Positions 1 through 5,298 of a stretch of 5,298 bases of DNA are shown here, in pieces; position 1 is the stretch's first letter; each line of letters begins with the position of its first letter. The notes beneath the pieces were generated by a model. The model saw only the letters and a list, made by a program, of their open reading frames with translations, was not told the DNA's origin and ran no database searches. The stretch lies in the NCBI GenBank assembly GCA_025935155.1, contig JAICVV010000170.1:1-5298 (forward strand), written 5' to 3'. This DNA comes from Alphaproteobacteria bacterium. Its GTDB lineage: Bacteria; Pseudomonadota; Alphaproteobacteria; Micropepsales; Micropepsaceae. Both the position numbers and the translations under genes were made by a program.

Positions 1-2
1 GA

Positions 3-33
3 CGCGGGCCGGAAATTTCCGCGCGGCGTTTTT
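3..33 (+). terminator. possible intrinsic terminator of an upstream gene
   Basis: An interrupted hairpin can be drawn: CGCG at 3-6 pairs with CGCG at 22-25, and CGG at 10-12 pairs with CCG at 19-21 around an AAATTT loop, leaving GGC (7-9) bulged. It is followed by GCG and then five T at 29-33. The T-run after a GC-rich hairpin suggests the end of a plus-strand gene lying off the left edge. The stem is imperfect, so this is a weak call. Confidence 0.3.
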
Positions 34-47
34 GATTGTTCTCGCCC

Positions 48-139
48 CTCATCGTCGTCGCCGCCCTGTGGCGGCCATCCATGCACACAATCGCACCGTG
101 ATCATGGGTGGCCGGGACGAGCCCGCCATGACGGATGAG
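48..139. repeat. palindromic intergenic repeat, Bradyrhizobiaceae type
   Basis: The stretch is a large imperfect palindrome. The outer arms CTCATC (48-53) and GATGAG (134-139) pair, continued by GTC (54-56) with GAC (130-132). The inner arms 72-83 and 103-114 pair over 12 positions with one G-T wobble, around a 19-base loop. A local hairpin CCGCC/GGCGG also sits at 61-65 and 70-74. Read on the minus strand, the phrase CGTCATGGCGGGCTCGTC followed by CCGGCCA matches from memory the palindromic repeat found in many copies between genes of Bradyrhizobium and relatives. The palindrome is seen directly. The family assignment is recognition without a search. It carries no gene. Confidence 0.6.
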
Positions 140-209
140 AGAATGGAGCTTACCCATGAAAACGAATGTCTTCCGCTAGCCCGCGAGGGCTCGCGATACA
201 CTTCTGCTG

Positions 210-344
210 TCCAAATTGAAAAACCCCGATTCAATCCGCGCGAGAGGTGCGCCTTGCGCGATGCTTTTCGTTGCACCGATTCAGTCCTCGCGCGGAGTCC
301 GTCCAAATCGGACCCGATTTTGCAAATTCGCGATTCAATTTGGA
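210..344. other. nested inverted-repeat block, possible structured RNA or mini-element
   Basis: The non-coding block is bounded by a perfect 11-base inverted repeat, TCCAAATTGAA at 210-220 and TTCAATTTGGA at 334-344. Inside it lies a perfect 10-base inverted repeat, TCCGCGCGAG at 235-244 and CTCGCGCGGA at 287-296. Inside that, GGTGC (246-250) pairs with GCACC (273-277). A separate hairpin AAATCG/CGATTT (305-310 with 315-320) fills the right part. Together these give a closed three-branch fold. No ORF here has a credible start or protein-like composition. It could be a small RNA, a 5' regulatory structure, or a MITE-like repeat with 11-base terminal inverted repeats. No flanking target duplication is visible. 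The strand is undetermined. Confidence 0.4.
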
Positions 345-435
345 TGTCACGCCTTTACACTCTACACTCTCCCGCCGCTCCGTATCCAGTCTTATCAAAT
401 GCTTGAATTCATGCTTTTCGGATGCCAATTCTCGC

Positions 436-461
436 GGAACACTATCAACGGATAAGCCGTT
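436..461 (+). promoter_or_regulatory. EcfG-type (general stress sigma factor) promoter
   Basis: GGAAC at 436-440 is followed after 17 bases by CGTT at 458-461. This matches the consensus described for the alphaproteobacterial general-stress sigma factor EcfG, GGAAC-N16/17-CGTT. A transcript starting roughly 7-9 bases further on would have a leader of about 35-40 bases before the ATG at 506. No comparable sigma-70 promoter was seen between 345 and 490. The match is seen directly. Control by EcfG through the PhyR-NepR pathway is inferred. The motif is the basis for calling the next gene stress-induced. Confidence 0.65.
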
Positions 462-505
462 ATTGCGCTCACGGAGGCGGCTTCAACCGTTGGAGCAAGT
501 GGAAA

Positions 506-829
506 ATGAAGAAATTGATCTTTGCTGGTGCGGCCGCTGCGCTTCTGGCAGGCGGTTACGCCATGGCCCAGGACGCGACGCTGACCATCGAGCCGGCGCA
601 GCGCACCATCATCAAGCAGTATGTGGTGAAGGAGCACGTGAAGCCCGTCACTGTGAAGGAAAACGTTGCCGTCGGCACCGTGCTGCCGGCCAACGTGACA
701 TTGCAGCCGGTTCCGGATGCGTGGACGACGGAAATACCGTCGGTGAGCAGCTATGAATATGTCGATTGGGACGGCAAGGTTGTTTTCGTCGATCCGAAGA
801 CCAGGAAGGTCGTCCAGATCGTAGATTGA
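506..829 (+). CDS. DUF1236-family small secreted protein
   Basis: The protein has 107 residues and unknown biochemical function. The start is a basic MKK followed by an alanine-rich hydrophobic stretch (residues 4-18) and a signal peptidase site AMA|QD after residue 21, so the mature periplasmic or exported part is about 86 residues. That part has the DUF1236 pattern: an EPAQRT segment near 29-34, a V/K/P-rich segment (40-53), a VG-x-LP motif (56-61), and a closing segment around residues 84-107 with YVDWDGKVVFVDP then RKVVQIVD. An upstream in-frame ATG at 422 would put 28 non-signal residues before the signal peptide and lies upstream of the predicted promoter. The ATG at 506, with GGAG at 492-495, is therefore preferred. 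The gene appears to be single, framed by its own EcfG-type promoter and a strong terminator. The family is largely alphaproteobacterial. A role in envelope stress is only an inference from the promoter. Confidence 0.85.
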   Translation: MKKLIFAGAAAALLAGGYAMAQDATLTIEPAQRTIIKQYVVKEHVKPVTVKENVAVGTVLPANVTLQPVPDAWTTEIPSVSSYEYVDWDGKVVFVDPKTRKVVQIVD

Positions 830-848
830 TCATCGTCAGACTGCAGAT

Positions 849-877
849 AACGGCCCGGCACACCGCCGGGCCGTTTT
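849..877 (+). terminator. strong intrinsic terminator of the DUF1236 gene
   Basis: An 11-bp perfect stem is formed by AACGGCCCGGC (849-859) and GCCGGGCCGTT (865-875), with the five-base loop ACACC and TTTT at 874-877. It begins 19 bases after the stop codon of the upstream gene, so the DUF1236 gene is probably transcribed alone. Confidence 0.9.
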
Positions 878-970
878 CGTTGCGCGATTTTGCGTCCGTA
901 TCTCGCTGTGCGTTTGCGGAGCGCGCTCACTGGGGCGGGTCGCTACGTGTTCTCCGTACTCCGCCGTGCT

Positions 971-995
971 TATCCGATAGCTGGCTGATCTGATA
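971..995. promoter_or_regulatory. possible operator palindrome upstream of the MFS gene
   Basis: TATCCGAT (971-978) and ATCTGATA (988-995) are inverted copies with one mismatch in eight, separated by nine bases. The position, 80 bases before the transporter start, and the overall 25-base length would suit a dimeric repressor such as a TetR- or MarR-type protein. No regulator gene lies in the window to support this. The remaining sequence between the terminator at 877 and the start at 1076 shows no gene and no clear sigma-70 promoter. Confidence 0.22.
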
Positions 996-1075
996 CGAAG
1001 TAAGGCAGAAAATCGGCCGCAGGCGCCGGCGCTGTTTCTCAAGCGTTGGCATGCTGGCGAACATGCGACGTTGCG

Positions 1076-2473
1076 ATGACTGATGGGCTTCCAGTTCCCA
1101 GCCGCTACTGGGCGATCCTCACCATCGCGCTGGGCATTATCGTTGCAGTGATGGATTCCGCCATCGCCAATGTGGCGCTCCCCACCATCGCACGCCAATT
1201 TCACGCGGCCGCTTCAACCTCCATCTGGATCGTGAACGGCTATCAGCTGGCGATCACCATTTCGCTGCTGCCGCTGTCATCGGCCGGCGACATCGTCGCC
1301 TACCGGCGCATCTATCTCGCGGGTCTGGTGCTGTTCACTCTCGCCTCTTTGTTCTGCGCGCTGTCGTATTCGCTTTCCATGCTGGCGCTGGCCCGCGTGG
1401 TGCAGGGCTTTGGCGCAGCTGGAATCATGAGCGTCAACACCGCGCTGGTGCGCTTCATTTATCCGCATCGCCTGCTCGGCCGTGGAATTGGCATCAATGC
1501 GGTGGTGGTGGCGATTTCTGCTGCTGCCGGTCCAACGGTGGCTAGCGCTATTCTTTCGGTTGCGCACTGGCCATGGCTGTTCGCGGTCAACGTGCCGATC
1601 GGCATTGTCGCGGTGATCGTCGGCTGGTTCGCATTGCCGAAAACGCCGTGCGGCAAACATCCCTTCGATGCAATCAGCGCGGGTTTGAGCGCGGTGTCGT
1701 TTGGATTGCTGATCGCTTGCATCGATGCCATCGGTCATGGCGAACGGCCGGTAACGATTGCGGCGGAAGCCTCCGGCCTGGTGGTAACCGGTTATCTCCT
1801 GGTACGGCGCCAGTTGGGCGCGCCCGCGCCGCTGCTGCCTGTGGATCTTTTGCGTATCCCGATGTTCTCTCTTTCGGTCGTCACTTCGATCTGCTCCTTC
1901 GCTGCGCAGATGCTGGCGCTGGTGTCGCTGCCTTTCTTTTTGCAAGGCGCGATGAGCTTCACGCCGGTGGCAACCGGCTTGCTGATCACGCCGTGGCCGC
2001 TGGCCCTCGCGGTGGCTGCGCCGGTTGCCGGCTATCTGGCCGACCGCTATCCGGCCGGGCTTCTCGGCGCTGCAGGGCTGGTTGTGTTTGCGGCGGGGCT
2101 GTTCTCGCTTGCGCTGATGCCGGCACATGCCGGCGCCATCGATATTGTCTGGCGCATGGCGCTGGCCGGCATAGGCTTTGGGCTGTTCCAGTCGCCCAAC
2201 AATCGGGCGATGATTACGTCGTCGCCACGCGAACGAAGCGGCGGTGCCAGCGGAATGCTCGGCACGGCACGCCTGCTGGGGCAGACAAGCGGCGCTGCAT
2301 TGGTGGCACTGATCTTTGCCCGCAGCGCCGAGCACGGCGAACCGATTTCTCTGTACGTTGCTGCAGGATTTGCGGTGCTTGCCGCCGCCGTGAGTAGCCT
2401 GCGTCTGTTGGATCGCGCCGGACTTGCCGCGTCAGGCCCGCTCCGCGAAACTGAAACGGCCATCGGCGATTAG
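1076..2473 (+). CDS. MFS transporter, DHA2 (EmrB/QacA-like) drug:proton antiporter family
   Basis: This is a 465-residue inner-membrane protein with about 14 hydrophobic helices, roughly at 11-33, 49-69, 78-99, 102-125, 138-160, 165-187, 199-219, 227-245, 263-289, 297-320, 327-350, 356-377, 390-415 and 425-446, as in the DHA2 family. Family motifs are visible: MDSAIANVALP in helix 1 (26-36), GD-x4-RR after helix 2 (71-78, the degenerate motif A), ARVVQGFGAAG in helix 4 (106-116), AGPTVAS in helix 5 (151-157, motif C with its usual second glycines lost), and WPWLFAVNVPIG (165-176). Such proteins usually export drugs or toxic small molecules by proton antiport. The substrate here cannot be told. 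Translation could also start at TTG 1046, ten codons upstream. ATG 1076 is preferred because it gives a normal short cytoplasmic N-terminus, although neither start has a good ribosome binding site. The gene converges on the CoA-transferase gene with 15 bases between stops and no hairpin there. Confidence 0.88.
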   Translation: MTDGLPVPSRYWAILTIALGIIVAVMDSAIANVALPTIARQFHAAASTSIWIVNGYQLAITISLLPLSSAGDIVAYRRIYLAGLVLFTLASLFCALSYSLSMLALARVVQGFGAAGIMSVNTALVRFIYPHRLLGRGIGINAVVVAISAAAGPTVASAILSVAHWPWLFAVNVPIGIVAVIVGWFALPKTPCGKHPFDAISAGLSAVSFGLLIACIDAIGHGERPVTIAAEASGLVVTGYLLVRRQLGAPAPLLPVDLLRIPMFSLSVVTSICSFAAQMLALVSLPFFLQGAMSFTPVATGLLITPWPLALAVAAPVAGYLADRYPAGLLGAAGLVVFAAGLFSLALMPAHAGAIDIVWRMALAGIGFGLFQSPNNRAMITSSPRERSGGASGMLGTARLLGQTSGAALVALIFARSAEHGEPISLYVAAGFAVLAAAVSSLRLLDRAGLAASGPLRETETAIGD

Positions 2474-2488
2474 GTTTCCGGCCCGTAT

Positions 2489-3706
2489 TCAGGCAATCAC
2501 GCCAGAACCGCGCAACCGCGCAATCTCGGCCGCATCGAGGCCAAGATGCTCACGCAGAACTTCATCCGTATGCTCGCCAAGTTCTGGTGGCGGCAGCCGG
2601 CAATCCGGCGGCGTGCGTTCGAGGCGAAGCGGACTCGCAACGAGATCGAGCGGTTGCCCATTGCGCGTCGTTGTCACAATGAGACCTCGCGCGACAGCTT
2701 GCGGATCGCTGAACACCTGATCGACGCGGTTGATCGGACCGCAGGGTACGTTCGCCTGTTCAAGTAACGCGATCCATTCGGATGTCACACGCGACTTCAA
2801 CAATGGAGCAAGAAGCGTCACGAGCGCGTCGCGATTCTGGACACGTGCCGCGTTCGTTGCAAAGTGTGCGTCAGCGGCGAAATGCTCCGCGTCCGCCGCC
2901 TTGCAGAAGCGCTTGAACTGCCGGTCGTTGGCAACCGCGAGAATAAGAAAGCCATCGGCTGTCGCAAACACCTGATACGGCACGATGCTGGGATGCGCAT
3001 TGCCCATGCGCTGTGGCACCGTGCCGCCGGCCAGATAATTCATCGCCTGATTGGCGAGCGCGGCGGCCTGGCAATCGAACAATGCCATGTCGATCTTCTG
3101 CCCTTCGCCGTTGCGCGATTGATGGATTAGCGCCGTCAGAATCGCCACCGTGGCGTACAGGCCGGAAACCAGGTCGGAAACCGCAACGCCAACCTTCATC
3201 GGCTGTCCGCCCGGCGTGCCATCCGGCTGGCCGGTGATGCTCATCAGCCCAGCCATACCTTGTATCAGATAGTCGTAACCGGCTTTGTCCTTATACGGAC
3301 CGTCATGCCCGAAGCCCGTGATGGAACAGTAGATCAACGCCGGATTGTCTGCCGTGAGCGAAGCGTAATCCAGTCCGTAGCGGGCCAGGGTTCCGGTTTT
3401 GAAGTTCTCGACAACGACATGCGAACGGCGCGCCAGCCGCTTCACCAGCGCGGCGCCCTCGGGGTTTGCAATATCGATGGCGACGGATTTCTTGTTGCGG
3501 TTGGCGGAGAGGAAGTAGGCGGCATCTCCTTTCTCGCTATCGGTGGCTTGTACGAACGGTGGGCCGAAGTGCCGGGTTTCATCGCCTTCGCCGGGTCTCT
3601 CGATCTTGATTACGTCGGCGCCAAGATCGCCGAGGGTCTGCGTGGTCCACGGACCCGCCAAAACGCGCGTCAAATCCAGCACGCGAATATGCGAAAGCGC
3701 GCCCAC
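2489..3706 (-). CDS. class III (CaiB/BaiF, formyl-CoA transferase-like) CoA-transferase, SUGCT-like
   Basis: The 405-residue length is normal for the family. These cytosolic enzymes move CoA between carboxylic acids through an aspartyl-CoA anhydride. Visible landmarks are the N-terminal VLDLTRVLAGPW (9-20), GADVIKIERPG (29-39), SANRNKKSVAIDI (67-79), YCSITGFG near 126-133, and the catalytic region VGVAVSDLVSGLY (172-184), in which Asp178 aligns with the nucleophile Asp169 of formyl-CoA transferase. The stretch ANQAMNYLAGG (218-228) and the IVPYQVF motif (241-247) follow. The overall wording is closer to mammalian SUGCT (glutarate:succinyl-CoA or hydroxymethylglutaryl-CoA transferase) than to oxalate-type enzymes, by memory. 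The start is GTG at 3706. GGAG (minus strand, at 3720-3723) is 13 bases away, longer than ideal. It starts 7 bases after the kynA stop codon, so it is probably in the same operon and translationally coupled. The substrate is not proven. Glutarate is the best guess. Confidence 0.88.
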   Translation of the reverse strand: MGALSHIRVLDLTRVLAGPWTTQTLGDLGADVIKIERPGEGDETRHFGPPFVQATDSEKGDAAYFLSANRNKKSVAIDIANPEGAALVKRLARRSHVVVENFKTGTLARYGLDYASLTADNPALIYCSITGFGHDGPYKDKAGYDYLIQGMAGLMSITGQPDGTPGGQPMKVGVAVSDLVSGLYATVAILTALIHQSRNGEGQKIDMALFDCQAAALANQAMNYLAGGTVPQRMGNAHPSIVPYQVFATADGFLILAVANDRQFKRFCKAADAEHFAADAHFATNAARVQNRDALVTLLAPLLKSRVTSEWIALLEQANVPCGPINRVDQVFSDPQAVARGLIVTTTRNGQPLDLVASPLRLERTPPDCRLPPPELGEHTDEVLREHLGLDAAEIARLRGSGVIA

Positions 3707-3713
3707 CTGCTTG

Positions 3714-4574
3714 TCAAATCTCCGTCCGTACGTCCCAGAGTTCGGGATAGAAGCGCAGCGCCAAAGCCTTTTGCAGATAGGCCACGCCGCTGGTGCCGCC
3801 CGTGCCGGGCTTCGCGCCGATAATGCGCTCCACGGTTTTCATGTGGCTGAAGCGCCAGAGGTGGAAGCGGTATTCCAGGTCGACCAGCTTTTCGGCCAGT
3901 TCGTACAAATCCCAATGCCGTTCCGCGTCGCGGTACACCTCGCGCCACGCGGCCGTGACCTGCGGATCGGCAACATAGCCGTGCGAAAAATCGCGCGAGA
4001 GTTTGTCTTCGGGAATCTTGAGGCCGCGGCGCGCAAGCAGCGCCAACGATTCGTCGTAGATGCTCGGTTCGATCAACGCGCGCTGCACCTCCGCAAATAT
4101 TTCGGGCTTCGACTCGAACACGCGCGCCATGTCGGCGTGCTTGTTGCCGAGCCGGAATTCCAGCATCCGGTATTGAAAGGACTGGAACCCCGACGAACGC
4201 CCCAATGCCGAACGAAAACTGGAATAGTCCGCGGGCGTGAGCGTCGAAAGGATTTCCCAGGATTGAATCAAATTCACCTGGATGCGGGCAACACGGGCCA
4301 TCATTTTGAAAGCGGGCCCGAGATCGTCGGCGCGAATCTGGCGAATCGCCGCAGTAATCTCGTGCAGGCACAGCTTCATCCAGAGCTCGGATGCTTGATG
4401 AATGATGACGAACAGTAGCTCGTCATGCCGTTCTGTCAGCGGCCGCTGGCAGGCAAGGAGTTCAGGAAGCCGCAGGTAGTCCGCGTAGGACATGGATTCC
4501 CGCAAGTCCCAGTGGACGTTTTCGCCGCTGAGATCGACCGCGTGGGCGGATTTATCGGAAGTTAATTCGGGCAT
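3714..4574 (-). CDS. kynA: tryptophan 2,3-dioxygenase (heme enzyme, kynurenine pathway)
   Basis: This 286-residue cytosolic enzyme oxidises L-tryptophan with O2 to N-formylkynurenine, the first step of the kynurenine pathway. Length and wording match bacterial TDO closely. Residues equivalent to the Xanthomonas campestris active site all occur at a constant offset of four: Phe55 and His59 (distal pocket, FVIIHQASELW), Tyr117 and Arg121 (TLTPADYSSFR, substrate carboxylate), His244 (axial heme ligand, LWRFSHMKT), and Thr258 in the GTGG loop (257-260). The C-terminus (FYPELWDVRTEI) is typical, so the gene is intact. It begins with ATG at 4574. No clear Shine-Dalgarno sequence precedes it. It is the promoter-proximal gene of a two-gene minus-strand unit with the CoA-transferase and is divergent from the 4678 gene across 103 bases. 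kynB and kynU are not in the window. Confidence 0.96.
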   Translation of the reverse strand: MPELTSDKSAHAVDLSGENVHWDLRESMSYADYLRLPELLACQRPLTERHDELLFVIIHQASELWMKLCLHEITAAIRQIRADDLGPAFKMMARVARIQVNLIQSWEILSTLTPADYSSFRSALGRSSGFQSFQYRMLEFRLGNKHADMARVFESKPEIFAEVQRALIEPSIYDESLALLARRGLKIPEDKLSRDFSHGYVADPQVTAAWREVYRDAERHWDLYELAEKLVDLEYRFHLWRFSHMKTVERIIGAKPGTGGTSGVAYLQKALALRFYPELWDVRTEI

Positions 4575-4677
4575 GCCAGTTTATAGCTGAAATTGCTGCA
4601 AGCGGCACCAAGGCATTAGCGCGGGCAGTCTATCCGCACTATGCTGAGGTCCTGCAGCAGAAAATCGGTGGTGTTCG

Positions 4678-5199
4678 ATGCGTTTGGGAAGAATGGCCGG
4701 CGCCGTTGCGTTGGCGGGATCTGTCTTCGCCGGCGATGCACAAGCAAGGGGGCCATCTTGCGCAAAGCCGGAGGAGGTATCCGCAATCCAGACCGCCGCA
4801 ATCCAGCAGGAGCTGATGGTTGCCGCGCTAACCTGCAACGAAATATCGCGATTCAATGCCTTCCAGACGGGCTATGCGCCGGAGCTGCGCCGCTCAGATG
4901 CTACGCTCGCCCGCATGTTCAAGCGTCTGTACGGCCGGCGCGGGGAAGCGGCGTACCATTCCTTCAAGACCAAGCTTGCCAACGATGCTTCGATGCGAAG
5001 CATTCACGATAACCCCTCCTACTGTCAGGAAGCGGGCTCGTGGCTCGCGGGTGCTCTGGCGCCCTCCAAACCGGCGCTTTTCGCTTTCGCCAACAGCGTG
5101 CAGGTAACCATCGAAGCGCGGCCTGCAGAGGCATGCGGAGGCTCTGACACCGCGCAGACAATCACGATTCATCGCCGGCGGCATCGTCGCTCCGGCTGA
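4678..5199 (+). CDS. secreted four-cysteine protein of unknown function
   Basis: The 173-residue protein has a short basic N-terminus (MRLGR), a hydrophobic segment (residues 6-18) and a signal peptidase site AQA|RG after residue 23, so it is probably periplasmic or exported. The mature part has four cysteines (28, 53, 116 and 153), enough for two disulfides, and a mostly helical, polar middle (31-110) with conserved-looking stretches AIQTAAIQQELMVAALTC and SRFNAFQTGYAPEL. Similar hypothetical proteins are, from memory, common in Rhizobiales, but I know no function. The C-terminus ends in an odd Arg/His-rich tail (HRRRHRRSG, residues 165-173), unlike the rest, which might reflect a late frameshift or natural variation. 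ATG 4678 fits the signal peptide. Only a weak GGTGG lies just upstream. It is divergent from kynA, with a bidirectional terminator downstream. Confidence 0.75.
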   Translation: MRLGRMAGAVALAGSVFAGDAQARGPSCAKPEEVSAIQTAAIQQELMVAALTCNEISRFNAFQTGYAPELRRSDATLARMFKRLYGRRGEAAYHSFKTKLANDASMRSIHDNPSYCQEAGSWLAGALAPSKPALFAFANSVQVTIEARPAEACGGSDTAQTITIHRRRHRRSG

Positions 5200-5229
5200 T
5201 AACAAGGGGAGCGGAGAATACCGGAAAAG

Positions 5230-5258
5230 AAAAAGGCGGGCCGAAGCCCGCCCTTTTT
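5230..5258. terminator. bidirectional intrinsic terminator with UUCG loop on the minus strand
   Basis: The stem GGCGGGC (5235-5241) and GCCCGCC (5246-5252) encloses the loop CGAA, with AAAAA before it (5230-5234) and TTTTT after it (5254-5258). Read on the minus strand, the loop becomes the very stable cUUCGg tetraloop followed by a U-run. It can therefore stop the plus-strand 4678 gene and a minus-strand gene coming from the right. It starts 31 bases after the stop codon at 5197-5199. Confidence 0.92.
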
Positions 5259-5277
5259 ATTGCTGGGGAGAAGCAGG

Positions 5278-5298
5278 TTACTGGCCGCTTCCCGCACC
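5278..5298 (-). CDS. possible 3' end of a convergent gene (partial)
   Basis: On the minus strand the last bases read as the codons for GAGSGQ followed by TAA (the TTA at 5278-5280). The stop lies 19 bases from the bidirectional terminator, whose UUCG-loop side faces this strand, as expected for the end of a minus-strand gene. Six codons are too few to identify a protein. The call rests on this arrangement only. Confidence 0.4.
   Translation of the reverse strand, partial: GAGSGQ

Noticed and set aside
261..270. ATGCTTTTCG repeated at 411-420, exactly 150 bases apart
   Set aside because: A 10-base match with unrelated flanks is expected by chance.
422..505. Upstream ATG start for the DUF1236 gene
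   Set aside because: It would place 28 polar residues before an obvious signal peptide and lies upstream of the predicted promoter, so the ATG at 506 is used.
1005..1016. Twelve-base word GCAGAAAATCGG shared with 4657-4668, both upstream of plus-strand genes
   Set aside because: About one shared 12-mer is expected by chance in a window of this size, and the flanks do not match.
1023..1032. Perfect palindrome GCGCCGGCGC before the MFS gene
   Set aside because: Short GC-only palindromes are common in GC-rich DNA. There is no loop and no clean T-run, so it is not called a terminator or operator.
1277..2335. Long minus-strand open frame of 352 codons opposite the MFS gene
   Set aside because: Its translation is rich in Arg, Gln, His and Ala with no family features, while the opposite strand encodes a clear 14-helix transporter. 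It is a GC-rich shadow.
1573..2397. Open frame of 274 codons on the plus strand inside the MFS gene
   Set aside because: Its composition (Arg, Cys, Gly) is typical of an out-of-frame reading, and it lies fully inside a well-supported gene.
3260..4418. Overlapping plus-strand open frames opposite kynA and the CoA-transferase
   Set aside because: The minus strand carries two intact, recognisable enzymes with active-site residues in place. The plus-strand frames show no motifs.
4593..4601. Small palindrome TTGCTGCAA between kynA and the divergent gene
   Set aside because: It has only four paired bases on each side, too short to support an operator, and no -35/-10 pair could be placed confidently around it.

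Overview
The window looks like ordinary chromosomal DNA from a GC-rich alphaproteobacterium, most likely of the Bradyrhizobium/Rhodopseudomonas/Afipia group. Three things point there: a DUF1236-type secreted protein, a palindromic intergenic repeat of the kind scattered through those genomes, and a promoter that fits the alphaproteobacterial general-stress sigma factor EcfG. This placement is inferred from recognition, not from a database search.

Layout from left to right. Bases 1-505 hold no convincing protein gene. They contain a possible terminator of an upstream gene (about 3-33), a palindromic repeat (48-139), a block of nested inverted repeats that could be a structured RNA or a small repeat element (210-344), and a near-perfect EcfG-type promoter (436-461). 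That promoter leads into a small secreted DUF1236 protein (506-829), which is closed by a strong intrinsic terminator (849-877). After a 246-base gap comes a 14-helix MFS transporter of the DHA2 (EmrB/QacA-like) type (1076-2473).

Facing it on the minus strand, with only 15 bases between stop codons, is a two-gene unit: tryptophan 2,3-dioxygenase kynA (4574-3714), followed 7 bases later by a class III CoA-transferase (3706-2489) that resembles mammalian SUGCT, the glutarate CoA-transferase. kynA makes N-formylkynurenine. The CoA-transferase could act further down a tryptophan/lysine route through glutarate, but that link is inferred. Divergent from kynA is a secreted four-cysteine protein of unknown function (4678-5199). 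A bidirectional terminator (5230-5258) separates it from what appears to be the last few codons of a convergent minus-strand gene at the right edge.

No insertion sequence, CRISPR array, rRNA or tRNA gene, phage gene or defence system was seen. The most unusual material is the non-coding leader region, 1-505.
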